From Candidatus Nanopelagicales bacterium (GTDB lineage: Bacteria > Actinomycetota > Actinomycetes > S36-B12), in the NCBI GenBank assembly GCA_028687755.1, contig JAQTZL010000010.1, positions 1 to 64,000 on the forward strand: a DNA stretch of 64,000 nucleotides. Direction: 5' to 3'. The notes beneath the pieces were generated by a model. The model was not told the origin of the DNA, made no database searches, and saw only the letters and a program-made list of their open reading frames with translations. Shown piece after piece: positions 45,204 through 56,925 of this stretch (position 1 is its first letter; every line of letters begins with the position of its first letter). Made by a program: the position numbers and the translations under genes.

Positions 45204-46019
45204 TTAAACCTTGCCCACCACAGTGCGGCGAGCTTCAGCGAGGCGTGAGGCAATCGTGCCATCAATAACTTCACCGTTGATAGTGACGAGCGCTCCCCCT
45301 AGAACTGAAGGATCAACCACCACATTGAGCTGTACTTGCTGACCAGTGAGGTCGTTCAGTGCTCGAACCATGCGATCAGTCAACTGCTCATCAAGTGGAC
45401 GAGCAACACGAACCGAAGCCACCACACGTGAGGCTTGAGCAGCAGCGAGTGCCACGAGCTCATCAATTGCTTGATCGATTCGACGCCCGTCAAGGTGACT
45501 CAGGGTAAACCCGACCACTGTTTGGGTCGTTGCAGTTGACTTGCCTGCAAGCAAATCGGACACGATGCCGGCCTTGGTGTTGCCAGAAATTGCCGGGTTA
45601 GTCAGCACCGACTGCAAATCTGCAGAACCAGAAATTGCCCGACCAATGCGGAAAATCTCATCCTCAGTGGTTCCCAAGGTGCCGTTGTTCGCCGCAACCA
45701 TGAAAGCCGTCTGATTAGCCAACGTACGTACCGCTTCAACTAGATCTTCAGTTGATGACCAGCGGGAGCGAGCGACGCTGGCGAGAATCTCCACCGTTGG
45801 CGCGCTCAGCTTTGAACCGAAAATTGTCTGAACAATTTCACCTCGGTTTTGGGCTGATCGGCCACTATCGCTGAGTGCCTGACGCAACGACTTTTCGCGC
45901 CCCAACAAGTCACACGCCGAGTACAACTCATCAGCGACGAGTTCGAAACCAACCGATGAACGGCGGCTTTCAAGCTCGCTGGTGAGCTGGGCTAGGGAAT
46001 GGCGACTGCTGGCATACAT
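45204..46019 (-). CDS. atpH: ATP synthase delta subunit
   Basis: Peripheral-stalk subunit that caps the alpha3beta3 head. The 271-residue length equals the longer actinobacterial delta; the family core lies in about residues 90-271, ending in a VDPSVLGGALVTINGEVIDG segment typical of OSCP/delta. It overlaps the atpF stop by one base. Unlike mycobacterial AtpFH, there is no fused b-type membrane helix at its N-terminus. Confidence 0.94.
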   Translation of the reverse strand: MYASSRHSLAQLTSELESRRSSVGFELVADELYSACDLLGREKSLRQALSDSGRSAQNRGEIVQTIFGSKLSAPTVEILASVARSRWSSTEDLVEAVRTLANQTAFMVAANNGTLGTTEDEIFRIGRAISGSADLQSVLTNPAISGNTKAGIVSDLLAGKSTATTQTVVGFTLSHLDGRRIDQAIDELVALAAAQASRVVASVRVARPLDEQLTDRMVRALNDLTGQQVQLNVVVDPSVLGGALVTINGEVIDGTIASRLAEARRTVVGKV

Positions 46020-46579
46020 CAGTTGCTGCCCTGCTTTTGAGCCATTGACTCAAGGTCAGCGATGAAGGACTCAACTGTTGCCCGAACACGAGCATCATCG
46101 CTGAGTGCTTCACCGACGACACGGCTAGCGATCTGTACTGCAAGTTCGCCAACCTGAGTCGTGAGTTGACCGATGACCTGAGCACGATCACGCTCAATTG
46201 CGGCTTCAGCTGCACGAGTCACTGCGAAAGCTGCTGCAGTTGCCTCGGTGCGGGCTTCTTCCACAATGCCTCGGCGATCAGCCTGAGCTTGGGTGCGGAT
46301 CTCTGCTGCTTCTTCACGGGCTTCAGCAAGTGCTGCACGATAGGATTCCAGCGAAGCTTGCGCCTCTGCCTGCATGTCTTCTGCACGAGCAATGCCACCC
46401 TCAATGAGGTCAGCGCGCTCGTCGAGCACCTTCTTCAGCGCAGGAAGAACGAACTTCCAGAAGAGGACAAAGATGATGAGAAATGACAACCCACCCCAGA
46501 TGAGGTCGTAGGTAGCCGGAAGCAAGATGGCACTGCCTTCTTGCGCTGCGGCTTCAGCTAGCACATTCATCTCAATCAT
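46019..46579 (-). CDS. atpF: ATP synthase b subunit
   Basis: Peripheral-stalk membrane anchor. The 186-residue protein has a single membrane helix (about 28-47, WGGLSFLIIFVLFWKFVLP) and then a long Ala/Glu/Arg-rich helix that dimerises and reaches the delta subunit. It is a single b gene, with no b-prime copy in the window. Confidence 0.95.
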   Translation of the reverse strand: MIEMNVLAEAAAQEGSAILLPATYDLIWGGLSFLIIFVLFWKFVLPALKKVLDERADLIEGGIARAEDMQAEAQASLESYRAALAEAREEAAEIRTQAQADRRGIVEEARTEATAAAFAVTRAAEAAIERDRAQVIGQLTTQVGELAVQIASRVVGEALSDDARVRATVESFIADLESMAQKQGSN

Positions 46580-46644
46580 GACCTTCTATCAAGTTCGCCT
46601 AAGCGATCGGACGTTGACATCTCTGGTGAAACCAGAGGTATCGA

Positions 46645-46890
<246 letters not shown>

Positions 46891-46924
46891 TCATTCAAGA
46901 CGGTTATCTGAATGTCTGGGGTGT

Positions 46925-47725
46925 TTAGTGCTCCTCGCTCGTCGCACCGTCAATGTAGACAGCGGTCAGAAGCGTGAAGATGTAGGCCTGCAGTACCGCG
47001 ACGAGGATTTCAAAGAGCGTGAATGCAAAGCCCATTGCAAAAGCAGGCAACGCAAAAATCTTCAAATATCCATCAGCGACGAGCAGGGCGCTGGTGGCGC
47101 TAAAGAAGAGCACCAGCAACAAGTGGCCAGCCATCATGTTGGCGAGCAAACGAATGGTGAGCGTCAATGGACGCAGGATGAATGTCGAGACCAACTCAAT
47201 TGGGGTCACGAGGAAGTAAATAGGCCACGGGATACCTGGTGGGAAGAGGTTGGCCTTGAGGTAATGACCAAAGCCGAGCGCGCGAATGCCTTGGATGTTG
47301 AAGACCAACCAGGCAATCAGCGCAAACAGCAGTGGAATGCCGATGACGCTGGAGACACCAATGTGCAGCGTTGGGATGATTCCGGTGATGTTGAACGCAA
47401 AGAGCAACCAAAACATCGATATGAGGTAAGGCGCGTACTTGCGACCCTTTTCACCCATGACTTCATCAATGACGTTTTTGTACACCACGTCAATGGCGAG
47501 CTCACCCACGTTTTGCACACCGCGGGGAACCAACTTTGGCTTTGCAAAAGCCCATACGAAGAACAGTGCAAGAACGCCAGCCATCAACAAGCCGATGAGA
47601 TTCATGCGCGTCATGGCAAACGGGGTGCCGACAAACAGCAGTTCGCCAGGGAAAAACTCGGCTACTGAGGGTGCGTGAAAACCGCTGCCCTCAGAGGAGG
47701 CCAATGGCACAACCGTTGATAACAA
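46925..47725 (-). CDS. atpB: ATP synthase a subunit
   Basis: Stator membrane subunit that guides protons to the c-ring. The 266-residue protein has about six membrane helices, the essential Arg in LTLTIRLLANMMAGH and a conserved C-terminal segment FEILVAVLQAYIFTLLTAVYI. The start is TTG 47725, supported by GGGAGAG about five bases upstream. Confidence 0.95.
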   Translation of the reverse strand: MLSTVVPLASSEGSGFHAPSVAEFFPGELLFVGTPFAMTRMNLIGLLMAGVLALFFVWAFAKPKLVPRGVQNVGELAIDVVYKNVIDEVMGEKGRKYAPYLISMFWLLFAFNITGIIPTLHIGVSSVIGIPLLFALIAWLVFNIQGIRALGFGHYLKANLFPPGIPWPIYFLVTPIELVSTFILRPLTLTIRLLANMMAGHLLLVLFFSATSALLVADGYLKIFALPAFAMGFAFTLFEILVAVLQAYIFTLLTAVYIDGATSEEH

Positions 47726-47760
47726 GAAAGCTCTCCCACGGAATTCGTAGGCACGACCTT

Positions 47761-47988
47761 TTAGTCGCGCCCGAACCTCAAATAAATCACCACAACTGAA
47801 GTGACAAATCCTAGAACGACACCAATAGGGAGGAAGATCCTGGTGGTGCCGATGAGGTGATCAATCCCCACGCCGATCAGGCCCCATGTTAGAGGACCAC
47901 CAACGAGAGTTCCAACCAAGGACCATACAAAATCATCGCCTCGCCCTGTTACAGGCACACTCTGACTGGCACGGTCTCCCTTCACCAT
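47761..47988 (-). CDS. AtpZ/AtpI-like small membrane protein
   Basis: A 75-residue protein with two membrane helices (about 23-42 and 51-69), ending YLRFGRD, at the head of the structural ATP synthase genes. This is the size and place of AtpZ-like accessory proteins proposed to aid c-ring assembly or Mg transport. I choose ATG 47988: an extended -10 box (TGCTAACTT) ends five bases upstream. The frame opens 25 codons earlier but would overlap the end of atpI. Confidence 0.68.
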   Translation of the reverse strand: MVKGDRASQSVPVTGRGDDFVWSLVGTLVGGPLTWGLIGVGIDHLIGTTRIFLPIGVVLGFVTSVVVIYLRFGRD

Positions 47989-47993
47989 GGGAG

Positions 47994-48002
47994 AAGTTAG
48001 CA
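47994..48002 (-). promoter_or_regulatory. Predicted extended -10 promoter of the ATP synthase operon
   Basis: TGCTAACTT on the minus strand matches an extended -10 element, with TAACTT at 47994-47999. The transcription start would fall at about the ATG of the AtpZ-like gene, giving a leaderless first cistron. There is no convincing -35 box, as expected for extended -10 promoters. Confidence 0.5.
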
Positions 48003-48043
48003 CAGCGAAATTCCTATTGGTATGCACATAAACATGAGATAGA

Positions 48044-48478
48044 TCATGCTCCCGGTTCAACATAAGGAACCCGGGTGCGGATCACGATCATTGCTTCGGT
48101 GAAGAGGTACCCAACGATTCCGATGACAAAGCAGACAAAGAAGATCGTTTTATTGAAAAAATCAGCATCGCGTAGGGCCACCATGACCGCGATCAGCAAC
48201 ACAATCTTTACCAGCCAGGATCCCAAGACCACTGCCCCAAAGACCTCGGTGCGGGCTCGTGCCGTGCCTAAGGCAACGGCCACCGTGATAGTGAAAAACA
48301 CAGCAGGGATTGCCAATCCAAGAGCTGCGCCCCAAGCACCGGCGGCGCCATCGATGAGAAAACCAATAAAGGACACCACAGGCAGCGCCACCAGAATTCC
48401 TGTGGAAACCCACTTCAGCACACGTGTCATCGGCGTACGGAGTCCAACAAGGTTCATAGGCGCACTTGGAATAGTCAC
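48044..48478 (-). CDS. atpI: ATP synthase protein I-like membrane protein
   Basis: A 144-residue protein with about four membrane helices (about 18-45, 47-70, 80-100, 110-130), in the place of Rv1303 between wecA and the ATP synthase genes. Actinobacterial proteins here are classed as AtpI-like and thought to help c-ring assembly. The GTG start overlaps the wecA stop (GTGA). Sequence support is weak, so the name rests largely on position. Confidence 0.72.
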   Translation of the reverse strand: MTIPSAPMNLVGLRTPMTRVLKWVSTGILVALPVVSFIGFLIDGAAGAWGAALGLAIPAVFFTITVAVALGTARARTEVFGAVVLGSWLVKIVLLIAVMVALRDADFFNKTIFFVCFVIGIVGYLFTEAMIVIRTRVPYVEPGA

Positions 48479-49605
48479 GGCACAAACCTATCTTTGATTG
48501 CAGGTACGTCTGCCTGCTCCTTGTGGACAGTCACGACGGGTCGACGAACGGCCCAAATCAGTAGGGCTAGACCAATGACGAAGCCAATTGCGGCATAGAC
48601 GAACGGGATAAAAGCGACAGCAACAGCAGTTCCAGCAATCAGACCTGTCCAGGCATACATCAAGAAAGCTGCTCGAACTTGGGAATGACCCATTTCTAGG
48701 AGTCGATGATGCAGATGCTGCTTATCTGGAGAAAAGGGATTCTTGCCCGCTCTGGTGCGCCGAATCACAGCCATAACCAGATCGATCAACGGAATCGCCA
48801 TCACAGCCAGCGGAATGATCAGCGGGAGCAAGGTTGGCAAGAGTGCTGGACCAGCGACAACACTTGGATCGATTTGGCCCGTCAAGGTAATCGTTGCAGC
48901 AGCGAGCAAAAGACCAAGGAGCATCGAACCGGTATCGCCCATAAAGATCCGGGCACGATAAAAATTATGTGGCAAGAACCCCACTGCCATACCAAAGAGC
49001 AGTGCTGAAACCAGGGTCGCCAATGTCGCGCGAGCAATACCTAACTCAACGGACAACAAATATGAATACGCAAAGAACGCACCTGCAGCAACCGCAACGA
49101 TGCCGGCGGCTAATCCATCAAGACCGTCAACAAAGTTCACTGCGTTGATGCACACCAACACAATGATCACTGTGAGCAGCACGCTGGTCACAGGGTCAAC
49201 AACAAAGGTGCCGCCAAACGGCAACCAAATTACTGAGATGCCTTGTGCTGCCATTAAACCCGCTGCCAGGACTTGACCTGCAAGTTTCACGGGAGCATCT
49301 AAGCCCCACTTGTCATCGATGATGCCCAGCAGCACGATCACGGTTGCACCGGAAATCAAAGCCATTGGTGTGTCAGCTTGGCCGAACACCGAACCCATTT
49401 TTGGCAACTTGCTCGCAAGTAATAAGCCAGTAAGCAACCCGAAGAACATTGCTAAACCGCCAAGACGTGGCGTGGGTTCAGCATGCACATCGCGATCGCG
49501 AACTGCCGCCATCACCTTGAAACGAAGCGCAATCCGCTCGACCACCGGGGTCGTTAAGTATGTGACCGCCGCAGCAGCCAGCAAACACAGCAGATATTCG
49601 CGCAT
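48475..49605 (-). CDS. wecA: Undecaprenyl-phosphate N-acetylglucosaminyl 1-phosphate transferase
   Basis: Integral membrane enzyme that loads GlcNAc 1-phosphate onto undecaprenyl (or decaprenyl) phosphate to start cell-wall glycan synthesis. The 376 residues have about eleven helices and the MraY/WecA motifs: DVHAEPTPRLGG, NAVNFVDGLDGLAAG with catalytic Asp, FMGDTGSMLLG, and a C-terminal LHHRLLEMGHS His-loop. The position corresponds to M. tuberculosis rfe (Rv1302). It starts seven bases after the glyA stop. Confidence 0.94.
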   Translation of the reverse strand: MREYLLCLLAAAAVTYLTTPVVERIALRFKVMAAVRDRDVHAEPTPRLGGLAMFFGLLTGLLLASKLPKMGSVFGQADTPMALISGATVIVLLGIIDDKWGLDAPVKLAGQVLAAGLMAAQGISVIWLPFGGTFVVDPVTSVLLTVIIVLVCINAVNFVDGLDGLAAGIVAVAAGAFFAYSYLLSVELGIARATLATLVSALLFGMAVGFLPHNFYRARIFMGDTGSMLLGLLLAAATITLTGQIDPSVVAGPALLPTLLPLIIPLAVMAIPLIDLVMAVIRRTRAGKNPFSPDKQHLHHRLLEMGHSQVRAAFLMYAWTGLIAGTAVAVAFIPFVYAAIGFVIGLALLIWAVRRPVVTVHKEQADVPAIKDRFVP

Positions 49606-49612
49606 CTGACCT

Positions 49613-50878
49613 CTAGCGCGCGTATGCCGGGAATCGACTTGTGAGTTCGCTGACGCGCTCTGCTATTGCTGGAGCCTTCGTACCGTCAACATCGCGCACG
49701 GCTTCACCAATTGCTGCAGCAATCACTGACATTTCTGGAACACCCATGCCTTGTGTGGTCACTGCTGGAGTGCCAACGCGAATCCCTGATGCAACTGCAG
49801 GTGGCTGTGGATCATAAGGAATCGCGTTTTTGTTCAACGTAATTCGAGCGGCATCGCAGCGAGCTTCTGCATCAGTGCCGTTGACACCAATTCCCTGAAG
49901 ATCAATGAGTGCCAAGTGTGTATCCGTTCCACCACTGACGGGGCGCATGCCTTCAGCAGCCAAACCGGCTGCGAGTGCTTGTGCATTCGCAATAACCTGC
50001 TTTGCATACGCCTGATACTCAGGAGTTGCAGCTTCCTTGAGTGCAACGGCCTTACCAGCGACTGCATGCATGAGTGGGCCGCCCTGCATCATTGGGAACA
50101 CTGCTTTGTCAATTGCCGCTGCATGCTCAGCCTTGCAAAGGATCATGCCGCCGCGTGGTCCGCGCATCACCTTGTGAGTGGTGAAACTCACGACGTCTGC
50201 GTACGGGACCGGGCTAGGAATTGCCTTGCCGGCAACCAAACCAATGAAGTGAGCCGCATCAACCATCATGATTGCGCCGACTTCATCACAGATTGATCGG
50301 AAGGCTTCGAAATCAATCAAACGTGGGTACGCGGTTGCGCCACAGATAATCATCTTCGGCTTGTGCTGAATCGCAAGTGCACGCACTTCATCGTAGTCAA
50401 TGAGTTCAGTGTCTTGACGAACACCGTACGAAACGATGTTGAACCACTTGCCTGAGAAGTTCACCTTCGAACCATGGGTGAGGTGACCGCCGTGCGGAAG
50501 GCTCATCGCCATCACGGTGTCACCTGGCTTAGTGAATGCGCCATATACGGCGATGTTTGCGCTTGCGCCACTGTGCGGCTGCAAGTTGGCATGCTCAGCG
50601 CCGAAGAGCTCCTTCGCGCGAGCAATGCCGATGTTTTCTGCAATGTCGACTTCAGCACAGCCACCGTAGTAACGCTTGCCTGGATAACCCTCTGCGTATT
50701 TGTTGCTCAAAATTGAGCCAAGCGCTGCGAGCACTGCAGGTGAGGTGAAGTTCTCCGAGGCAATGAGCTGAAGACCACCACGCACTCGTTCAAGCTCTGC
50801 CAGCAATACGTTGGCGATTTCGGGATCTTCCTGCGCAAGCGCATCGAAGTCTGGTCCCCAGAACGGCGTGGTGCTCAT
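49613..50878 (-). CDS. glyA: Serine hydroxymethyltransferase
   Basis: PLP enzyme that splits serine to glycine and passes a one-carbon unit to tetrahydrofolate. The 421-residue protein has the SHMT signature, with PLP Lys in [16 protein letters not shown], and [12 protein letters not shown] near residue 60. AAGGAG lies six bases before ATG 50878, and a possible -10 box (TAGACT, 50906-50911) lies upstream. Confidence 0.97.
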   Translation of the reverse strand: MSTTPFWGPDFDALAQEDPEIANVLLAELERVRGGLQLIASENFTSPAVLAALGSILSNKYAEGYPGKRYYGGCAEVDIAENIGIARAKELFGAEHANLQPHSGASANIAVYGAFTKPGDTVMAMSLPHGGHLTHGSKVNFSGKWFNIVSYGVRQDTELIDYDEVRALAIQHKPKMIICGATAYPRLIDFEAFRSICDEVGAIMMVDAAHFIGLVAGKAIPSPVPYADVVSFTTHKVMRGPRGGMILCKAEHAAAIDKAVFPMMQGGPLMHAVAGKAVALKEAATPEYQAYAKQVIANAQALAAGLAAEGMRPVSGGTDTHLALIDLQGIGVNGTDAEARCDAARITLNKNAIPYDPQPPAVASGIRVGTPAVTTQGMGVPEMSVIAAAIGEAVRDVDGTKAPAIAERVSELTSRFPAYAR

Positions 50879-50972
50879 AACACTCCTTGTGATGGTGAAA
50901 GCCTCAGTCTACGCGGATTCACTGCAACGAGCTTCGAGGAACATCCCCGCACACCCATCTAAATGCCAGGCG

Positions 50973-51608
50973 CTAGGCCAGATCTGGGAGCAATTCGCGC
51001 ACTTGTGTGATCGATAACGCACCCTCACGCACAACCTTTGGAGTCACACCTGTCACATCAATCACAGTGCTGGTGAAAACTGACTCTGGCAATACGCCAA
51101 CATCAAGTGCGACTACGGCGCATTCACCCAGCTGGGCCACCGCGTGATCCAGGCTTTTTGGCGCTGCTTCGCCGACAGAATTGGCCGCCGTAACGATCAA
51201 GGGGCCAGTGCGTTCAAGTACCGCCAAGGTCAATGGATGAAGCGGCATCCGAACAGCAACAGGTAGCTCATGAGGTAGATCCCACGCTAATGACGGCTGA
51301 CTTGGCAGCAACAAAGTCATGGGCCCGGGCCAAAAGGCTTGCATCAATGACTGCACGGTGGCAGTGACTCCTGTGGCAATACCTTGGACTGTTTGTGCAC
51401 TTGGCACCATCAATGGCAAAGGTGAACCAGGTGCTTGACCTTTTGCTGCACGTATTGCAGCCACTCCCCTACGCGAGAACGGATCTGTCGCAACCGCGTA
51501 TACCGATTCAGTTGGCAAGAAAACCAAATCACCGCGCTTAATTGCACTGACTGCTGTAGCAATAGCGCGATCGCGCGCAGCACCTGCATCACACGACAAG
51601 GTCAACAT
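50973..51608 (-). CDS. tsaC: L-threonylcarbamoyladenylate synthase (TsaC/Sua5 family)
   Basis: Makes threonylcarbamoyl-AMP for t6A37 of ANN-decoding tRNAs. The 211 residues fit a single YrdC domain, with the active-site strand LVFLPTESVYAVATDP, KGQAPGSPLPLMV and FWPGPMTLLLP. The usual PTETVYG is PTESVYA here, a mild change seen in other Actinobacteria. It starts three bases from the prmC stop, in the order conserved with Rv1301. Confidence 0.92.
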   Translation of the reverse strand: MLTLSCDAGAARDRAIATAVSAIKRGDLVFLPTESVYAVATDPFSRRGVAAIRAAKGQAPGSPLPLMVPSAQTVQGIATGVTATVQSLMQAFWPGPMTLLLPSQPSLAWDLPHELPVAVRMPLHPLTLAVLERTGPLIVTAANSVGEAAPKSLDHAVAQLGECAVVALDVGVLPESVFTSTVIDVTGVTPKVVREGALSITQVRELLPDLA

Positions 51609-51611
51609 GCG

Positions 51612-52595
51612 TTAGACCCGACGGGCAATCGTGAATCTTGGTAAACCATTGAGGTCAATGCGATCAGAAACATCCTTGTACACAGGAGCTCCAGCTGAAA
51701 TATTGGTAAGCGATGCGATTTCAAAATCTGAGGTGTAAGCCTTGGTAATGCCTGGTACTCCACGCATTCCGGCATCATTTCCTTGAACGTCAGCATGTTC
51801 GATAACCAATAATCCACCAGGCGCTAACAGAATTGCTGCAGTGCGCAGAACTCCACGCACCACATTAAGACCGTCTTCTCCACCGTAGAGGGCCATCTTT
51901 GGTTCATGATCACGCACTTCGACTTCGCGCGGAATCATTGCGTCTGGAATATACGGCGGATTGCTCACCACAACGGCGACCTGACCTGCAAGACGCGCGA
52001 GAGCACGGCCGGCATCAGCAACGTGTTCTGCGTCATCATGAATGACCTCAACCCGAGATCCCGCAGCACTCAAAAGGTCTTCATGCGCTTTCACATTGCG
52101 CTGGGTCCAACTGATGGCGTCGTCAGAAAACTCAACGGCATGGATTCGAGAGTTCTCAACTTCAAGCCCAAGTGAAATTGCTATGGCGCCACTACCCGCG
52201 CACAAATCAACACCAATACGCGATCCAACTGGTTGCTCGCGAAGCTCCCGAATCGCAGCTTCTGCTACCAGTTCGGTTTCCGGGCGAGGAATGAACACTC
52301 CCGGACCAACTTCAAGGTCAATGCGACGAAATCCAGTGGATCCCAATAGGTGCTGCAACGGAACGCGAGATAGGCGCTGGGTGAGCAACTGCTCAACATG
52401 AACTCGCTGTTCATCCGTGATGTCGTCTTGCAGAATTAAACGATTGCGCGGAATGCCAAGCGCATGGGAAACAATCCAAGCTGCATCAGCTGCAGGTGAT
52501 GGAATTCCAACGGCATTCAACCGACGTTCAGCGTCAAACAACATATCTCGCACGGTGGAGCGTCCACCTTGAGTGCGTTCAATGTCTACGCTCAC
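51612..52595 (-). CDS. prmC: Release factor glutamine methyltransferase
   Basis: Methylates the Gln of the GGQ motif in release factors. The 327-residue protein has the helical N-terminal domain, the SAM motif [13 protein letters not shown] and the catalytic [10 protein letters not shown] somewhat long C-terminus (about 280-327) follows the usual end. The GTG start overlaps the prfA stop (GTGA), coupling it with its substrate RF1. Confidence 0.95.
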   Translation of the reverse strand: MSVDIERTQGGRSTVRDMLFDAERRLNAVGIPSPAADAAWIVSHALGIPRNRLILQDDITDEQRVHVEQLLTQRLSRVPLQHLLGSTGFRRIDLEVGPGVFIPRPETELVAEAAIRELREQPVGSRIGVDLCAGSGAIAISLGLEVENSRIHAVEFSDDAISWTQRNVKAHEDLLSAAGSRVEVIHDDAEHVADAGRALARLAGQVAVVVSNPPYIPDAMIPREVEVRDHEPKMALYGGEDGLNVVRGVLRTAAILLAPGGLLVIEHADVQGNDAGMRGVPGITKAYTSDFEIASLTNISAGAPVYKDVSDRIDLNGLPRFTIARRV

Positions 52596-53668
52596 GCTGC
52601 TCCCCCGGAGGAAAGCTTTGCTGCGTTGTCGGCGTCAATGCACGCTTGGATTACCGCATCAATGTCGCCGTCAAGGATCTGATCAAGGTTATGTGACTTG
52701 AACCCAACACGGTGATCATTCAAACGATTTTCAGGAAAATTGTAGGTTCGAATTCGCTCACTGCGATCCACCGTACGAACCTGCGAACGACGCGCATCTG
52801 AGGCATCTTTCGCAGCTGCTTCCTCAGCCGCTGCAAGTAATCGCGCTCGCAAAATGCGCATTGCTGATTCCTTGTTCTGCAACTGACTCTTTTCGTTCTG
52901 ACATGACACCACCACACCAGTGGGAAGGTGAGTAATACGCACGGCGCTGTCTGTTGTGTTCACACTCTGACCACCAGGACCAGAGGAGCGATACACGTCA
53001 ATACGCAAATCATTTTGGTCAATTTCAACCTCAACGTCTTCAGCTTCTGGGAGTACAAGAACACCTGCTGCAGAAGTGTGAATTCGACCTTGGGATTCAG
53101 TTGCTGGAACGCGTTGAACGCGGTGCACTCCACCTTCAAATTTTAAGCGCGCAAATGGCGCCTCACCAGGCTCTGGCACTCCTCGCGTTTTCACAGCAAT
53201 AGCAACGTCTTTATAACCACCAAGGTCAGATTCAACAGCCTCAATCACCTGAGTTGCCCAGCCGCGACGTTCTGCATAGCGCAGGTACATGCGAGCAAGG
53301 TCTCCAGCAAAGAGAGCTGATTCCTCTCCACCTTCACCTGATTTGATTTCCAAGATGACGTCTTTATCGTCCATTGGGTCACGCGGAAGCAGCAAGGTGG
53401 TCAGATGCTCGGCAGCAGCTGTTTCGGCAGCAATGAGATCAGGAAGTTCAGCAGCAAAGGCTTCGTCTTCTGATGCAAGTTCGCGAGCCGCCACGACATC
53501 GTCAGTTACTGCCAGCCATTGCTTATAAGAAGACACCACTGGGCCAAGTTCGGCGTAACGACGCCCAAGTTTGCGTGCCAGCGTCTGATCACTGTGCACG
53601 GCAGGATCAGCTAACTGCTGCTCGAGGTCTGCGTATTCGCTGACTAACTCGGCACACGATTCAAACAC
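52592..53668 (-). CDS. prfA: Peptide chain release factor 1
   Basis: Terminates translation at UAA and UAG. The 358 residues contain the stop-codon-reading PAT tripeptide (188-190, [14 protein letters not shown]) that marks RF1 rather than RF2, and the catalytic GGQ at 232-234 ([11 protein letters not shown]). GTG 53668 has AAGGA six bases upstream. A very long hairpin lies 35 bases upstream, between this gene and rpmE. Confidence 0.97.
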   Translation of the reverse strand: MFESCAELVSEYADLEQQLADPAVHSDQTLARKLGRRYAELGPVVSSYKQWLAVTDDVVAARELASEDEAFAAELPDLIAAETAAAEHLTTLLLPRDPMDDKDVILEIKSGEGGEESALFAGDLARMYLRYAERRGWATQVIEAVESDLGGYKDVAIAVKTRGVPEPGEAPFARLKFEGGVHRVQRVPATESQGRIHTSAAGVLVLPEAEDVEVEIDQNDLRIDVYRSSGPGGQSVNTTDSAVRITHLPTGVVVSCQNEKSQLQNKESAMRILRARLLAAAEEAAAKDASDARRSQVRTVDRSERIRTYNFPENRLNDHRVGFKSHNLDQILDGDIDAVIQACIDADNAAKLSSGGAA

Positions 53669-53702
53669 GGCGCATCCTTCCGATCAGGTCAAACATGAAA
53701 CC

Positions 53703-53766
53703 GGGCGCCGGTCTGGGGTCGACCGCGCGACGGGGGAGACACGCGGCCGACCCCAGGCCGGCGCCC
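53703..53766 (-). terminator. Long GC-rich hairpin between rpmE and prfA
   Basis: Arms 53703-53727 and 53742-53766 form a 25-bp stem with, in the minus-strand RNA, one C-A mismatch and one G-U pair; the loop is 14 bases. It begins 11 bases after the rpmE stop and has no proper U-tract. It may terminate, stall or process the transcript so that rpmE is expressed above prfA. Confidence 0.7.
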
Positions 53767-53777
53767 AGGGTCAAAAA

Positions 53778-53996
53778 CTAGTTAGCTTCTTCTTTTTTGC
53801 CGAAGCGCTTTTCGAAGCGAGCCACACGGCCGCCAGTGTCAAGAATCTTTTGCTTACCGGTGTAGAACGGATGGCAGGCTGAGCACACGTCAGCGTGAAT
53901 TGAACCGTTCTTCGCGGTGCTACGAGTTACGAAGGTCTCACCGCAGGTGCAGGTGACGGTGGTTTCGATGTACTCGGGATGAATGCCAGTCTTCAC
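53778..53996 (-). CDS. rpmE: 50S ribosomal protein L31, zinc-binding form
   Basis: A 72-residue ribosomal protein with the four-Cys set of the zinc-containing L31 (CTCG near residue 16-18 and CSAC near 38-41), followed by [28 protein letters not shown] 53996 has a strong AAGGAGAA upstream. It lies between rho and prfA, as in other Actinobacteria, flanked on both sides by strong hairpins. Confidence 0.97.
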   Translation of the reverse strand: MKTGIHPEYIETTVTCTCGETFVTRSTAKNGSIHADVCSACHPFYTGKQKILDTGGRVARFEKRFGKKEEAN

Positions 53997-54070
53997 GAAC
54001 TTCTCCTTGGTATGTCCCGGGTCGGCTTCCCACGATGGCGGGGCCGTGAACCGGATCGTTGTTAATTATG

Positions 54071-54115
54071 CCACTGGCCCCCCAATCCGCGAAATACGGA
54101 CCAAGGGGCCAGTGG
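54071..54115 (-). terminator. Terminator-like hairpin after rho
   Basis: An 11-bp perfect stem (54071-54081 with 54105-54115) encloses a smaller TCCG/CGGA stem. It starts about 12 bases after the rho stop and separates rho from rpmE. Downstream sequence is AT-rich (CATAATTAAC), which may also hold an rpmE -10 box. Confidence 0.75.
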
Positions 54116-54126
54116 GGTGAAGTCTT

Positions 54127-55851
<1,725 letters not shown>

Positions 55852-55985
55852 AAATTTCCTTTGATTCGGATGATTCTCCAGATTGAAGCCGAACAATGAT
55901 TTGACCGGATTCTCAAAAATTAATGTGCGGAGCTTTGGTTGAGGAAGAACGTCAGCTGTGTACCCGCGGAGCTGGAGATAGGGAA

Positions 55986-55991
55986 ACTATA
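55986..55991 (-). promoter_or_regulatory. Predicted rho promoter (extended -10)
   Basis: TGATATAGT on the minus strand is an extended -10 element (TATAGT at 55986-55991), giving an RNA leader of about 125 bases before the rho GTG. A long untranslated leader suits the known autoregulation of rho. Confidence 0.45.
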
Positions 55992-56004
55992 TCACGGAGG
56001 TGCG

Positions 56005-56922
56005 TTACAGGGTGGAAACCGGGGAAATATGCACACCTTGTCGCGAAACTTCGCGCTGGCTCACTTGCCACTGCTCCCCTGCCGCAATCGCTACCTTCGC
56101 ACTATCGAAACCGGTACCAAAGACCAACACAGTTGGACCGGCCCCTGAAATCACCGCAGGCAGCCCTTGCGCACGCAGTACATCAACGAGTTCCATCGAT
56201 TCGGCATAAACCGATCTGCGAGCATCTTGATGCAGATGATCTTGAGTTGCTGGCAACAACAGCGACGGCTCATTGGTGAGCGCATGGACGAGTAAGGCAG
56301 CTCGTGAGATATTGAATGACGCGTCTGCGCGAGAAACTGTTGGTGCTAAAGCACTTCTCGCATGTGAAGTTGGAACCTTGAAAGCCGGTACAGCTGTGAT
56401 CGGCACAATCGATGCGTGAACGTTGTGACGAACGCTTTGTGCACGATCATCTTCAAGCCAAGCATTAGTAAACCCGCCGTATAACGCAGCAGCCAAATTA
56501 TCGGGGTGTGATTCAAGTTCAAGCGCAACGTTCAAAAGCAAAGGATCTGGGAGGAGGTCATCACCTTCAACAACCATGGCACGGGCTAAGGCCAAGCCAC
56601 CGATGATTGCCGCTGCAGATGAACCAAGACCGCGCCCATGTGGAATGACGTTGGTACATCGCAACACGAAACCAGTTGGCCGAACCTGCATGGCTGCAAA
56701 CCCCAAGGCCATCGCCTGAACTACCAGGTTGCTTGCGTCGCATGGGACCTCTTGAATCCCCTCGCCTTCAACTTCGACAAGGACACCTTCATCCTGTGTC
56801 ACCACACCTGCCAGGCGGTCATAGGAATTCAGCGCGAGCCCTAGGGAATCAAAGCCAGGGCCCAAGTTTGCGCAGGTAGCCGGCACATTGAGGCTGACAG
56901 GTTCTGCGCGAAAAGAAGACAT
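56005..56922 (-). CDS. thrB: Homoserine kinase
   Basis: GHMP kinase that phosphorylates homoserine with ATP in threonine synthesis. The 305 residues include the N-terminal VPATCANLGPGFDSLGLAL, the ATP-binding IPHGRGLGSSAAAI and the C-terminal GHMP motif VISGAGPTVLVFG. It follows thrC by three bases and is the last gene of hom-thrC-thrB. Confidence 0.96.
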   Translation of the reverse strand: MSSFRAEPVSLNVPATCANLGPGFDSLGLALNSYDRLAGVVTQDEGVLVEVEGEGIQEVPCDASNLVVQAMALGFAAMQVRPTGFVLRCTNVIPHGRGLGSSAAAIIGGLALARAMVVEGDDLLPDPLLLNVALELESHPDNLAAALYGGFTNAWLEDDRAQSVRHNVHASIVPITAVPAFKVPTSHARSALAPTVSRADASFNISRAALLVHALTNEPSLLLPATQDHLHQDARRSVYAESMELVDVLRAQGLPAVISGAGPTVLVFGTGFDSAKVAIAAGEQWQVSQREVSRQGVHISPVSTL

Positions 56923-56925
56923 GAG

